DNA of 64,000 nt from an uncultured Sutterella sp. (GTDB lineage: Bacteria; Pseudomonadota; Gammaproteobacteria; Burkholderiales; Burkholderiaceae_F): positions 186,001 through 250,000 of the forward strand of contig CAJMKD010000001.1 of assembly GCA_905213905.1 (NCBI GenBank), read 5' to 3'. Both the position numbers and the translations under genes were made by a program. Positions 1 to 8,453 of the stretch are shown in pieces. The stretch's first letter is position 1; every line of letters starts with the position of its first letter. A model generated the notes under the pieces. It had not been told where the DNA came from. It made no database searches and worked only from the letters and a program-made list of their open reading frames with translations.

Positions 1-302
1 AAGACGTTTGAAACAACGTATATCGTCAAGCAGGGAATCAGTACGATTAGCGCAATGACTCCGGCAAGCTTTGACGTCATATAAGCACCGAATTCGCGTG
101 CTCGAATACGTTGCCAAAGTCGAACAACCATAGCAACGACGACAGCGAAAAGCAGGACTGCAATGGCGCGGTTAACGATGCTCAGCACCGGGAACCATTT
201 TTCGAACAGCTTTGAATCAGAGCTTGTAGCGGCAAGTCCGAAAAGCGAGATGCCGGCAAGAGCCAGCGCCGCGATGAAAAGATATCGAAGCCAGGAAGGC
301 AT
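1..302 (-). CDS. ntrY: Sensor histidine kinase, NtrY family (N-terminal fragment)
   Basis: This gene starts at 302 and runs off the left edge, so only about the first 100 residues are visible. They contain two hydrophobic segments, roughly residues 5-23 and 42-60. A third hydrophobic run follows a basic stretch (RLWQRIRAREFG) at about residue 65, as in the membrane part of NtrY-type kinases. The catalytic domains lie outside the window. It begins 6 bp after the DUF4390 stop, so the two are probably co-transcribed. The assignment rests on membrane topology plus the known betaproteobacterial order rsmB-DUF4390-NtrY-NtrX. A different two-component sensor cannot be excluded from this fragment. 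Confidence 0.6.
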   Translation of the reverse strand, partial: MPSWLRYLFIAALALAGISLFGLAATSSDSKLFEKWFPVLSIVNRAIAVLLFAVVVAMVVRLWQRIRAREFGAYMTSKLAGVIALIVLIPCLTIYVVSNV

Positions 303-308
303 CGGCTA

Positions 309-944
309 TTACTCCGCAGGCATTTCAATGACATCCGAAGGAATTTGCACAGGAACCCATTCACTCTCGACCGTCCAGTCGATGGAGTCATTAGTCGTCA
401 CCTGCATGGGTTTGGGTAGCTTGTTGGTGTCGAGAAAAAAGCGGATTTCGGCTTCGAAATCTTCATCGTTTGTGACAGCTCCGCTCGGGGCAACACGCCA
501 GCGCCTCAAACTCTTAATGTAAGGAAGTGCCTGCTCGAGAGAATCGAAATTGAGAGAAAGACCGCTATACGCAACGCCATAGCGTCGAGTGAGCGGATTG
601 AAGGCGAGTCGAATTGAGAATCGGCTTTCCGCAACAGGCTTGTCAAACCAGTACCAACGCGTTTTAACGAGCGAAAATTCGTGCGTGAAGTAGAGCGCAA
701 TGCCGCGGTGAAGCGCATCGATCAGAGGTTGGGGCAGGTCAAATTCAAAATGATCTGCAACAAAAAGCCCCGGACGTTCGCCTGGTTCATCGCGCGTGAT
801 TTCCACTGACATAAGCGTTGCTTCCACGGCCTCTGCGGGTTGCGGGAAGAGTCCTGCCATAGTCAAGCTTGCGGCAAGCATGAGAGCCGCAAGCTTGTTG
901 AGCTTGCGGTTGGGGTAGGTGTGGCTCAGGCAGAAAAAAAACAT
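309..944 (-). CDS. DUF4390 domain protein, exported
   Basis: Protein of 211 residues with a cleavable signal peptide: basic residues near position 13, a hydrophobic core at about 18-33, and a likely cut after AEA near residue 41. The rest matches the DUF4390 family as I know it (DHFEFDLPQPLIDAL, then FTHEFSLVKTRWYWFDK). The function is unknown. The protein probably acts in the periplasm. It sits 7 bp downstream of rsmB and 6 bp upstream of the NtrY-like kinase. This fixed neighbourhood in Betaproteobacteria suggests a role linked to the sensor kinase, but that is inference only. Confidence 0.8.
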   Translation of the reverse strand: MFFFCLSHTYPNRKLNKLAALMLAASLTMAGLFPQPAEAVEATLMSVEITRDEPGERPGLFVADHFEFDLPQPLIDALHRGIALYFTHEFSLVKTRWYWFDKPVAESRFSIRLAFNPLTRRYGVAYSGLSLNFDSLEQALPYIKSLRRWRVAPSGAVTNDEDFEAEIRFFLDTNKLPKPMQVTTNDSIDWTVESEWVPVQIPSDVIEMPAE

Positions 945-951
945 TGATTAT

Positions 952-2343
952 TCAGACGGTTTTTTGGAGCAACGCATAGAAGAAGCCGTCGTGAACCGCC
1001 GGTTCATCAACTGTATCCTTCATCGACTTCTCGTCTTCATCATACGAGCCTATCTCTTCTCGAGGAATGAGCGTCATCATCAGGGACTGATTTCTTCCAA
1101 TCGGCAACGCTTTCGCGTCAGGCGTCTGCTTCAGGAATGCCTTGATTTGTTCTGTCCCTTCTTCAGGGAAAATTGAGCAGGTGCAGAAAAGAAGTTTGCC
1201 GCCGGGTTTTACTAAGGGCCAGAGCGCATTAAGAAGTCGTGCCTGGGTTTTGGCTAGCGTCATGGGATCTTCAGGCCGTCGCGTCCAGGGAATGTCAGGC
1301 TGTCGACGGACAATGCCGCTTGCTGTGCAGGGTGCATCAAGCAAGATGGCATCAAAGCACTGGCCCTGCCACCAAGCAGCAAGGTTAGCTGCGTCAGCAC
1401 AGCGTACGTCTGCCTGGAGGCCTAGGCGCTTCAATGTGGCTTCGATAAGTTTGATGCGCTTGGGATCAATTTCAAGCGCAGTGACGTTGCAGTCGAAAAG
1501 CTCCAGCAAATGGGCTGTTTTACCGCCTGGTGCCGCGCAGGCGTCCAAAACTTCTGCACCGGGTTGCGGTGCGAGGAGGTGGGCAGCCATTTGCGTGCCA
1601 GCATCCTGTACGGAAACAAGACCCATTCCAAAACCCGGAATGTTTTCCACGGGACGCGGTTTTTCGAGAAGAATGGCTTCGGGGCCAATTCGACGTGCAG
1701 CAATGCCGGCATTTCGCAATACGGTTAAATAATCTTCCGGTGTGCTTCTTCTGCGGTTGACGCGAAGCGTGAGCGGCGGCTTCTGGGCAGCAAGTTCGAG
1801 AATCGAACGCCAGTCATCCGGGTAGGCGTCCTTCACTCGCTCTATCCACCAAAGCGGTGCGTTAAAAATGACCTCTAAATTGGTTGCCAATTGAGAAAAA
1901 AGCGCATCTTTTTCTCTGATGGCTCGGCGCAGGACTGCATTTACCAGCCCGGCAAAGCGCTCAGTTCGACGGTCAAGACGGGCGGCTTCAACTGCCTGAC
2001 TGACGACAGTGAATTGCGGATAAGCATCCGAATAAACTAGCGACAGTGCTGTTTCAAGCAATGCCTGCACTTGCGGTTTCGGTGGGCGGGCGACCAGCAT
2101 TCGCGTCAGTGCCTGCGAACGTGCTCGTGTACGCTCGCAAAGATAGAGAATCGACTTTAGGGCTGCGCGTTCATGCGAATGCAGATCTTCACCGACAGTT
2201 TCGAGCGTCTCGGCAAAAGTGCGCTTTTGCTGAACCATAGAAAGACGGGCGGATGCTGCTTTATGAATCAGCATGCAAAGCGGTAACTGTCGTCTTGCGG
2301 CGATGTTCTGTGCTTTCAATGTTGAAGAATTCTTTTCTGGCAT
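952..2343 (-). CDS. rsmB: 16S rRNA (cytosine(967)-C(5))-methyltransferase RsmB
   Basis: Methylates C967 of 16S rRNA using S-adenosylmethionine. The start at 2343 gives 463 residues, close to the family length, and lies 4 bp after the fmt stop. The open frame continues upstream into fmt, but that part has no RsmB-like content. An N-terminal NusB-like helical domain (SHERAALKSILYLCERTRARSQALTR) is followed by the Rossmann methyltransferase domain with the SAM-binding run VLDACAAPGGKTAHL. The two catalytic cysteines are visible in DAPCTASGIVRRQPDI and in LLFCTCSIFPEEG. It is co-transcribed with fmt, as is common in proteobacteria. Confidence 0.93.
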   Translation of the reverse strand: MPEKNSSTLKAQNIAARRQLPLCMLIHKAASARLSMVQQKRTFAETLETVGEDLHSHERAALKSILYLCERTRARSQALTRMLVARPPKPQVQALLETALSLVYSDAYPQFTVVSQAVEAARLDRRTERFAGLVNAVLRRAIREKDALFSQLATNLEVIFNAPLWWIERVKDAYPDDWRSILELAAQKPPLTLRVNRRRSTPEDYLTVLRNAGIAARRIGPEAILLEKPRPVENIPGFGMGLVSVQDAGTQMAAHLLAPQPGAEVLDACAAPGGKTAHLLELFDCNVTALEIDPKRIKLIEATLKRLGLQADVRCADAANLAAWWQGQCFDAILLDAPCTASGIVRRQPDIPWTRRPEDPMTLAKTQARLLNALWPLVKPGGKLLFCTCSIFPEEGTEQIKAFLKQTPDAKALPIGRNQSLMMTLIPREEIGSYDEDEKSMKDTVDEPAVHDGFFYALLQKTV

Positions 2344-2347
2344 GGTA

Positions 2348-3310
2348 TCAAGCGAGGCGTTCGCCGATTTCGAAGTGCACGCTTTGAAGGAAGGCTGCTG
2401 CTGGCATGCGGCCTTTACCTGGCTTTTGCAAAACAGTAGCTTCAATCGCAGCTGTCCCACAGGCAACAACAAAGCGGCGTTTTGCTTCTAAAACCGTGCC
2501 GGGAGCGGCTTCGGTCGGATTTTCAACGACGCGCGCTTTCCAAATCTTCATGAATTCGCCGGATTTTTCAAATTGCAGGCCCGGAAACGGCGTAAATGCT
2601 CGCAGTTTTCGTTCGATCGTCTCAGCGCTCTCCGTCCAGCGGATACGGCTTTCGGATTTAAGTAACTTTTCCGCATATGTAACGCCTTCTTCCGGTTGCG
2701 CTTCGCATTCAAGTTGCTCGGGATGTTCGAGCGCCTGCACGATCAGCTTGCCGCCGAGTCGGGCAAGTTTTTCCGTGAGCGTGGCGTTAGTGTCGTCGGG
2801 AGCAATGGGCTCAATGGCTTTGAGAATCATGGGGCCGGTATCGAGGCCGAGCTCCATTTTCATAAGCGTGATGCCTGTTTGAGAGTCGCCAGCTTCAATG
2901 GCTCGTGCAATTGGCGCAGCGCCTCGCCAACGCGGCAAAAGGCTGGCATGAAGATTCACGGCACGAATGTCACCATGCTTTCCGATGCCCTTTGCACAGT
3001 CGAGCACGGGTTGCGGAAGAATAAGCCCGTAAGCAGCGACAACAAGCAAATCGGCGCCCTCTGAACGAAGGCGTTCATGAATGGCAGCGCTTTCCTCTGG
3101 CGCCTTTTTTAGACTGAGCGTGAGCGGTGTCAGCACTTCAATGCCGTGCTGTTGCGCCAGTAGTTTCACCGGCGAAGCGGTGAGCTTCATGCCGCGTCCG
3201 CTCGGTCGGTCTGGCTGCGAGAGAACGAGGGCGATTTCGTGCCCAGCTTCAATGAGACTTTTCAGTGCAGCGGCTGCAAAGTCTGGCGTGCCTGCAAAAA
3301 TGATCTTCAT
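2348..3310 (-). CDS. fmt: Methionyl-tRNA formyltransferase
   Basis: Transfers a formyl group from 10-formyl-THF to initiator Met-tRNA. The protein has 320 residues, the usual length. The N-terminal Rossmann domain opens with MKIIFAGTPDFAAAAL. The formyl-THF site motif appears as VNLHASLLPRWRGAAPI, with the catalytic Asn-His and the downstream Asp of LGLDTGPMI. The C-terminal OB-like tRNA-binding domain starts near residue 205 (SRIRWTESAETIERKLRAFTPFPG). It usually sits next to def. Here def lies about 1.1 kb away on the same strand, with a plus-strand hydrolase gene between them. Confidence 0.95.
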   Translation of the reverse strand: MKIIFAGTPDFAAAALKSLIEAGHEIALVLSQPDRPSGRGMKLTASPVKLLAQQHGIEVLTPLTLSLKKAPEESAAIHERLRSEGADLLVVAAYGLILPQPVLDCAKGIGKHGDIRAVNLHASLLPRWRGAAPIARAIEAGDSQTGITLMKMELGLDTGPMILKAIEPIAPDDTNATLTEKLARLGGKLIVQALEHPEQLECEAQPEEGVTYAEKLLKSESRIRWTESAETIERKLRAFTPFPGLQFEKSGEFMKIWKARVVENPTEAAPGTVLEAKRRFVVACGTAAIEATVLQKPGKGRMPAAAFLQSVHFEIGERLA

Positions 3311-3535
3311 AAGCGCAATCGGCTCGGTCGGGGTTTCGACTCGTGCCGCTCCTTCTAACAGAGTAATTCCTGGCGCACGGATGCACGGGCGCGGAGAACA
3401 TCATGCCTAACGGCCTTTTTTATGCACCGGTCAAGCAAGGGAGCTCCGAATGGACGCTTCATTCTAAAGGCGCTAGTTTGTGAGCAGGCGTTGTAAAGGG
3501 CTAAAAGCGGTTTTTCGAATAAAAAAAGAGGATGT

Positions 3536-4441
3536 ATGCAAACGAAGGAAGTGCTCTTGAGCGGTGATTTCCGATATGCCTATCGTCGCTTCGGTGATCC
3601 TGAGGCGCCAGCAATCATTTTGCTCATGGGGCTCGGCATGTCAATGGATGCGTGGCCTGAATCCTTGATTTCAGGGCTACTAGCCGAAGGTTTTCAAGTC
3701 ATTACGCCCGACAACCGAGACAGCGGCGATTCAACGCACATGGTCGATTGGCATGTCTCAAGGACAGAAGTTTTTCGAGCAATAGCGAGAGCACTGCTTC
3801 GGTTGCGCGTTCAGGGAGAGTACGGACTTGAAGATATGGCGCTTGATCTCGAACGGTTGCTTGACGCGCTCGGCATTCGACGAGCGCATGTTTGCGGCAT
3901 TTCTCTCGGCGGCATGATTGGGCAGGTGTTTGCTTGCCAGTGTCCGAACCGGACAGCTACGCTGACATCCATATCGTCTGCAGTAGGGAACCCTCGGACA
4001 GGGTTCGGTCGTTTGCGAGCTATTGCAACGCTACTTAAGAACGATGAAGGGTCAGGGACTGAGGTTGCGAAAGCTCACGTTAAAAGGGTTCTTGAAGCTC
4101 TAGCCGGAGAAAGATATCGTCCGAGTGAAGCGGAAATAAAAGAAGCGCTGGATCGCTCAGCGCTTCTTAAGTTCGATCCTCAAGCTGTCATGCGGCAGAT
4201 AGTTGCACTTCTTGTAAGTGGAGACCGCTCTGCGCAGGTTCGTCAAATTCGCGTACCCTCACTTGTGATTCACGGTACTTCAGATCCGCTTCTACCTTTT
4301 GCTGCTGGAGCTGAAACTGCTCGGTTGATTCCTGATGCTCGGCTTGAAGCGGTTGAAGGCTTGGGACACAGTCTGCCGCTCGTTCTCGTCGGGCGTTATG
4401 TGCGCTGGATTGCCTCTCATTGTCATGCTCACCCTGCATGA
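3536..4441 (+). CDS. Alpha/beta fold hydrolase
   Basis: Protein of 301 residues with a complete alpha/beta-hydrolase triad. The nucleophile elbow is GISLGGM (Ser at about residue 124), the acid lies in HGTSDPLLPF, and the histidine in GLGHSLPL. The oxyanion region LLMGLGMSMDAWPESL near residue 30 resembles esterases and lactonases. The ribosome site AGAGGA precedes the ATG. There is no signal peptide, so it is cytoplasmic. The substrate cannot be told from sequence. It stands between fmt and def on the opposite strand and ends 15 bp from the def stop, which suggests a later insertion into an ancestral def-fmt unit. Confidence 0.88.
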   Translation: MQTKEVLLSGDFRYAYRRFGDPEAPAIILLMGLGMSMDAWPESLISGLLAEGFQVITPDNRDSGDSTHMVDWHVSRTEVFRAIARALLRLRVQGEYGLEDMALDLERLLDALGIRRAHVCGISLGGMIGQVFACQCPNRTATLTSISSAVGNPRTGFGRLRAIATLLKNDEGSGTEVAKAHVKRVLEALAGERYRPSEAEIKEALDRSALLKFDPQAVMRQIVALLVSGDRSAQVRQIRVPSLVIHGTSDPLLPFAAGAETARLIPDARLEAVEGLGHSLPLVLVGRYVRWIASHCHAHPA

Positions 4442-4456
4442 CTGTGGCAGAAGCAT

Positions 4457-4990
4457 TTATTTATCCGAGCTCTTTTCCTTTTCGCGCTTTTCTTCTCGAC
4501 GAAGCTTGGCGAGTTTCGTGCAGGCTCTCGATTTCTTTAGGCGGCTCAGGTGATCAATGAAAACCATCCCGTGAAGATGGTCGATTTCGTGTTGCAGACA
4601 GGTAGCAAGAAGGCCATCAGCCTCGATTTCGAATGACTGACCGTTGAGATCCTGCGCTCGAACCTTTACGTGCGAAGGTCTCTTCAGGTGCTCGTACAAC
4701 CCTTTAAGCGAAAGGCACCCCTCTTCATGATCGACAAGTTCGCCCGAAGTGGAAACCACTTCCGGATTGACTAGAACGATGAGATTGGATTTGTCATCGG
4801 TAACATCAATCACGACGAGACGCTTAAGTACATTAACCTGATTGGCAGCGAGTCCAACGCCGGGGGCTGCATACATTGTTTCCGCCATGTCGGCGGCAAG
4901 CCGGCGAAGCTCATCGTTGAATTCCGTAACGATTTGTGCTTCTGCGGCGAGCGCAGGATGCGGGTACTGAACAATCGGCAGCTTCGCCAC
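4457..4990 (-). CDS. def: Peptide deformylase
   Basis: Removes the N-formyl group from nascent proteins; a metal enzyme. All three family motifs are present: GVGLAANQV, EEGCLSL (metal Cys) and QHEIDHL (metal His pair and catalytic Glu). I chose the GTG at 4988-4990. It follows an AAGGGAG ribosome site with 8-nt spacing and gives 177 residues opening with VAKLPIVQYP, the normal deformylase N-terminus. An ATG further upstream at 5122 would add 44 residues unlike the family. The C-terminal tail is rich in Lys, Arg and Glu. It pairs functionally with fmt. Confidence 0.94.
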   Translation of the reverse strand: MAKLPIVQYPHPALAAEAQIVTEFNDELRRLAADMAETMYAAPGVGLAANQVNVLKRLVVIDVTDDKSNLIVLVNPEVVSTSGELVDHEEGCLSLKGLYEHLKRPSHVKVRAQDLNGQSFEIEADGLLATCLQHEIDHLHGMVFIDHLSRLKKSRACTKLAKLRREEKREKEKSSDK

Positions 4991-5346
4991 GACACTATCT
5001 CCCTTGAAGAACGAGTTGGCAGGACCATGAAAATGAAAAGCGCCAACTCCTGAAGAATCAAATGTGCTCCAAGCCGAATAAATCGGCTGGTTGGGACTCG
5101 AAATTATAGGGATTTCATCCAATGCACGCAGTGCTTTCAGAGCGTCGTTTCAGCCTCTGGGATATTTATTTCGAGCCGCTTTGGAAGACAAGGCGTGTAT
5201 ATGCCGACAAAGAATGCCATAATGCCGCCGAATCACATCCCGTCATGCCATGGGCGGAATATGAATACGAAAAGAAGAAATCAGATAAAAGGCGAAACGC
5301 TCGAGGTCATGTCTCAAATTCGAAGCTTTCGCAGTTGGAGTAACGC

Positions 5347-7950
5347 ATGGGCCAGACTTTGGTAATCGCGGAAAAGCCATCCGTTGCCGGCGATATTGCT
5401 CGCGCGCTCGGCGGTTTCAAGAAAGACGGCGATTTTTGGGTCGGCGAGTCGATGATCATTGGTTCGGCTGTCGGCCATCTGCTAGAAATCAAGGCGCCCG
5501 AAGAGTATGACGTCAAGCGCGGCAGGTGGTCTTTTGCGAATTTGCCGGTGGTCCCGCCCTATTTCGAGCTTCAGCCCATCAAAAGCTCACAGGCACGATT
5601 CGAGTCATTGGCTAAGAAAATTCGCAGCAGAACGGTGACAGACATCATTAATGCGTGCGATGCAGGGCGAGAGGGCGAACTGATTTTCCGCTACATCATT
5701 CAAGCGGCGGGAACGAAGAAGCCAATTCGACGCCTTTGGCTTCAGTCGATGACTAAAAGTGCTATTCAGCAAGCATTTGGAGCGCTTCGATCCGATGAGG
5801 AAATGAAGCCCCTTGAAGCGGCTGCTCGAAGTCGTTCTGAGGCTGATTGGCTCGTTGGCATCAACGGCACTCGTGCACTGACCGCATTTAATTCGAAAGA
5901 AGGCGGTTTCTTTTTGACTACGGTCGGCCGAGTGCAAACGCCAACACTGGCTATCGTCGTGGCTCGCGAAGAAGAAATTACTCATTTTAAGCCTCGTGCT
6001 TTTTGGGAAGTACATGCGCTTTTCGGCGCTGAAGCTGGTGAGTACGAGGGCGTACGAGTCCTAGAGCATTTTCAAAAGCCTAAGGGGGCGAGCGATCTCA
6101 AGGCTGAGCGCATTTGGAGCATTGAGGAAGCTCAGGCCATTGCTGAAAAGTGCCGCGGCAAGGTTGGGGTTGTCACCGAAAGCTCAAAGAGAACTACGTC
6201 GCTTTCGCCTGCGCTCTTTGATTTGACGAGTCTGCAGCGAGAAGCCAACAGCCGATTTGGGTTCCCGGCAAAGATGACGCTCGCCATTGCTCAGCGTCTC
6301 TATGAGCGCCACAAGGTACTGACCTATCCTCGTACTGATGCACGTGCTCTTCCTGAAGATTATTTGCCGACGGTGAAAGAGACGCTCGACCATGTTAGTC
6401 GTCTCGATACTTACCGATCGTTTGCACAGGCAATTCTTGGCAACGATTGGGTCAAGCAGGATAAGCGGATCTTTGACAACAAAAAGATCAGTGATCACTT
6501 TGCCATCATTCCGACTGGTGAATTGCCGAAAGCATTAGAGGAAACAGAGCAGAAAATTTACGACCTTGTTGTTCGTCGGTTCATGGCTGTGTTTTACCCT
6601 GCAGCTGAATTTAATGTCACGACGCGCAAGACCTTTGTTGAAGGAGAGTGCTTCCTTACAGAAGGAAAGGTCCTCGTGAAGCCGGGCTGGTTAGAAGTTG
6701 CGGGACGGGTTGGTAAAACTCAGGCTGATCTCGTGCCGGTACGCGAAGGAGAAGGGGTGGCGGCTCTTGATGTAAGTCTTCATGCCGATCAAACTCGACC
6801 GCCAGCGCGATATTCCGATGCAACGCTTTTGACGGCAATGGAGACAGCCGGCAAAAAGCTCGAGACGGGCGAGTTGCGCGATGCTATGGCTGAAAAAGGA
6901 TTGGGGACGCCGGCGACTCGGGCACAGACGATTGAAGGGCTGATCGAACAAAAATACTTGCGTCGCGAGGGTCGTGAATTGATTCCGAACGCAAAGGCAT
7001 TTCAGTTGATGCAGCTTGTTCGTGGGCTGCGCATTGATGAGCTGACGCAACCGAAGCTCACGGCGGAATGGGAGCACAAACTTTCGTTGATTGAACGTGG
7101 GCAAGCCTCGAGAGAGGATTTTATGGCGGAGATTCGTTCGATGACGAATGCCCTTGTCGCAGCCGCCAAGCAGTATGAGGGCGATAGCGTTCCAATCGTC
7201 AACCCGATTCACTTCAAAAACCGCTGTCCCGAGTGTGGCGGAGAAATTGTGGAGAATTATCGGCGTTTTGCTTGCACGACGCCTGGTTGCTATTTCTCTC
7301 TGCCTAAACATCCGTCGGGGCGCGCCTTTGAACCTTTTGAGGTTGAAGAACTACTTGCCAATCACCGTATTGGGCCGCTTTCAGGGTTTGTCAGTAAGCG
7401 TGGCTTTCCTTTCGAAAGCGAGCTTATTCTCCAAAGAGATCCAGAAACGCATCAATGGGGACTTAAGTTCGATTTCGAAGAACGGCCTGAAATTCCGCCC
7501 GAAACGATTCAGGAGGCGGAGAATGTTGGTATTTGTCCCGTGTGCGGTGCTCGCGTGCTTGACATTAATGAACAGTATGTCTGTGAGCATGCGCTAACAG
7601 ATCGTAAGTGTTCTTTCCGTATAGGCAAAGTTATTCTGCAAAGGCCGATTTCACGTGCAGAAGTGCGTGCAGTTCTGACGGAAAAACGCACGCCGTTGCT
7701 TGACGGTTTTATTTCAAAGCGGACGAACAGGCCTTTTAAGGCATTTCTTGTTTACGATTCAAAGAAGAAAAACGTTGTCTTTGAATTTGAAAAGCGTGAA
7801 AAAGCGGATAAGCCGGCAAAAACAGACGAGGCCGATGCAGAAAAAGCAGAAAAAACGCTGAAGTCAACAGCGAAGCGGTCTGCAGCCAAAAAGTCGGCTC
7901 CAACCAAGCGAGTCACGAAAGCAAAAAAAGATGTAGCCGGTCAACAATAG
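5347..7950 (+). CDS. topB: DNA topoisomerase III
   Basis: Type IA topoisomerase that decatenates DNA by single-strand passage. The protein has 867 residues. The N-terminal Toprim domain opens with TLVIAEKPSVAGDIARAL and contains the acidic DAGREGELIFRYI. The active-site tyrosine lies in LTYPRTDARALPEDYL. Two zinc-ribbon-like modules follow. The first has CPEC and CTTPGC. The second has CPVC and then single cysteines in YVCEHALTDRKCSF. The last 60 or so residues are a Lys/Ala-rich tail, probably for DNA contact. A GGAG ribosome site lies 6 nt before the ATG. The hairpin at 7956-7988 terminates the gene. Confidence 0.95.
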   Translation: MGQTLVIAEKPSVAGDIARALGGFKKDGDFWVGESMIIGSAVGHLLEIKAPEEYDVKRGRWSFANLPVVPPYFELQPIKSSQARFESLAKKIRSRTVTDIINACDAGREGELIFRYIIQAAGTKKPIRRLWLQSMTKSAIQQAFGALRSDEEMKPLEAAARSRSEADWLVGINGTRALTAFNSKEGGFFLTTVGRVQTPTLAIVVAREEEITHFKPRAFWEVHALFGAEAGEYEGVRVLEHFQKPKGASDLKAERIWSIEEAQAIAEKCRGKVGVVTESSKRTTSLSPALFDLTSLQREANSRFGFPAKMTLAIAQRLYERHKVLTYPRTDARALPEDYLPTVKETLDHVSRLDTYRSFAQAILGNDWVKQDKRIFDNKKISDHFAIIPTGELPKALEETEQKIYDLVVRRFMAVFYPAAEFNVTTRKTFVEGECFLTEGKVLVKPGWLEVAGRVGKTQADLVPVREGEGVAALDVSLHADQTRPPARYSDATLLTAMETAGKKLETGELRDAMAEKGLGTPATRAQTIEGLIEQKYLRREGRELIPNAKAFQLMQLVRGLRIDELTQPKLTAEWEHKLSLIERGQASREDFMAEIRSMTNALVAAAKQYEGDSVPIVNPIHFKNRCPECGGEIVENYRRFACTTPGCYFSLPKHPSGRAFEPFEVEELLANHRIGPLSGFVSKRGFPFESELILQRDPETHQWGLKFDFEERPEIPPETIQEAENVGICPVCGARVLDINEQYVCEHALTDRKCSFRIGKVILQRPISRAEVRAVLTEKRTPLLDGFISKRTNRPFKAFLVYDSKKKNVVFEFEKREKADKPAKTDEADAEKAEKTLKSTAKRSAAKKSAPTKRVTKAKKDVAGQQ

Positions 7951-7955
7951 TTGCG

Positions 7956-7989
7956 AAAGGCCGAAGGCAATAAAGCTTTCGGCCTTTTC
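7956..7989 (+). terminator. Rho-independent terminator of topB
   Basis: A perfect 10-bp inverted repeat, AAAGGCCGAA and TTCGGCCTTT, around a 12-nt loop. It starts 5 bp after the topB stop and ends in a short T run. Confidence 0.8.
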
Positions 7990-8048
7990 AGACTGTTGCG
8001 CTTGTGTGTTTGTCCGGCATAGTCTGCTGCGACAGATTGAGAACATGG

Positions 8049-8443
8049 CTAGAGAAATATATTTGGCAAAAGCCGCAGGGACTCATCCAGCAGCATCTGT
8101 GCAAGGGCATTATGGCGGACGGTCTGTGTTGTCCGCGTAAAGGGAGCGCTATAGAGGGAGGGGAGCTTAATCCGATGCGGTTGCTGGTCATCTTGGACTA
8201 GCGCCCTCACTGTCTGAGCAAGTACTGTTTCTTTGAAAACATGCTATCGAACGTCACATCGGCTCCAGAGCGACAGCGAGTGGCAGTTGATGGCGCAGGT
8301 TTAAAAAATTCGGATAGGAAGTGCTGGTACTCAGGTGCGCACTTGCCGAAGGCATTGATGGTCTTCTGCTCAGGAAATAAGCTCCGATTTTTTTCATGAG
8401 GCCGACCATCGCGTTGCTGTCGGAAGTCGAATGCCTGATGTCT
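8049..8443 (-). pseudogene. Possible decayed, frameshifted coding remnant
   Basis: This 0.5-kb gap between topB and the CorC-like gene has no intact gene. Reading the minus strand from 8443, one frame stays open for about 70 codons (for example EQKTINAFGKCAPEYQHFL) and closes near 8205. A second minus frame, entered near 8230, stays open to a stop at 8049 and reads plausibly (PHRIKLPSLYSAPFTRTTQT). Joined by one frameshift around 8225-8232 they give about 130 codons without a good start codon. I do not recognise the family. Chance open frames are a real alternative, so confidence is low. Confidence 0.25.
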
Positions 8444-8453
8444 TCAAAGGATG

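Noticed and set aside
5122..5343. A 73-codon frame between def and topB
   Set aside because: It has no recognisable domain or convincing ribosome site and lies where the divergent promoters of def and topB are expected.
7990..8453. Insertion sequence remnant
   Set aside because: No terminal inverted repeats, target duplication or transposase motif could be found. Only a weak frameshifted open frame is reported.
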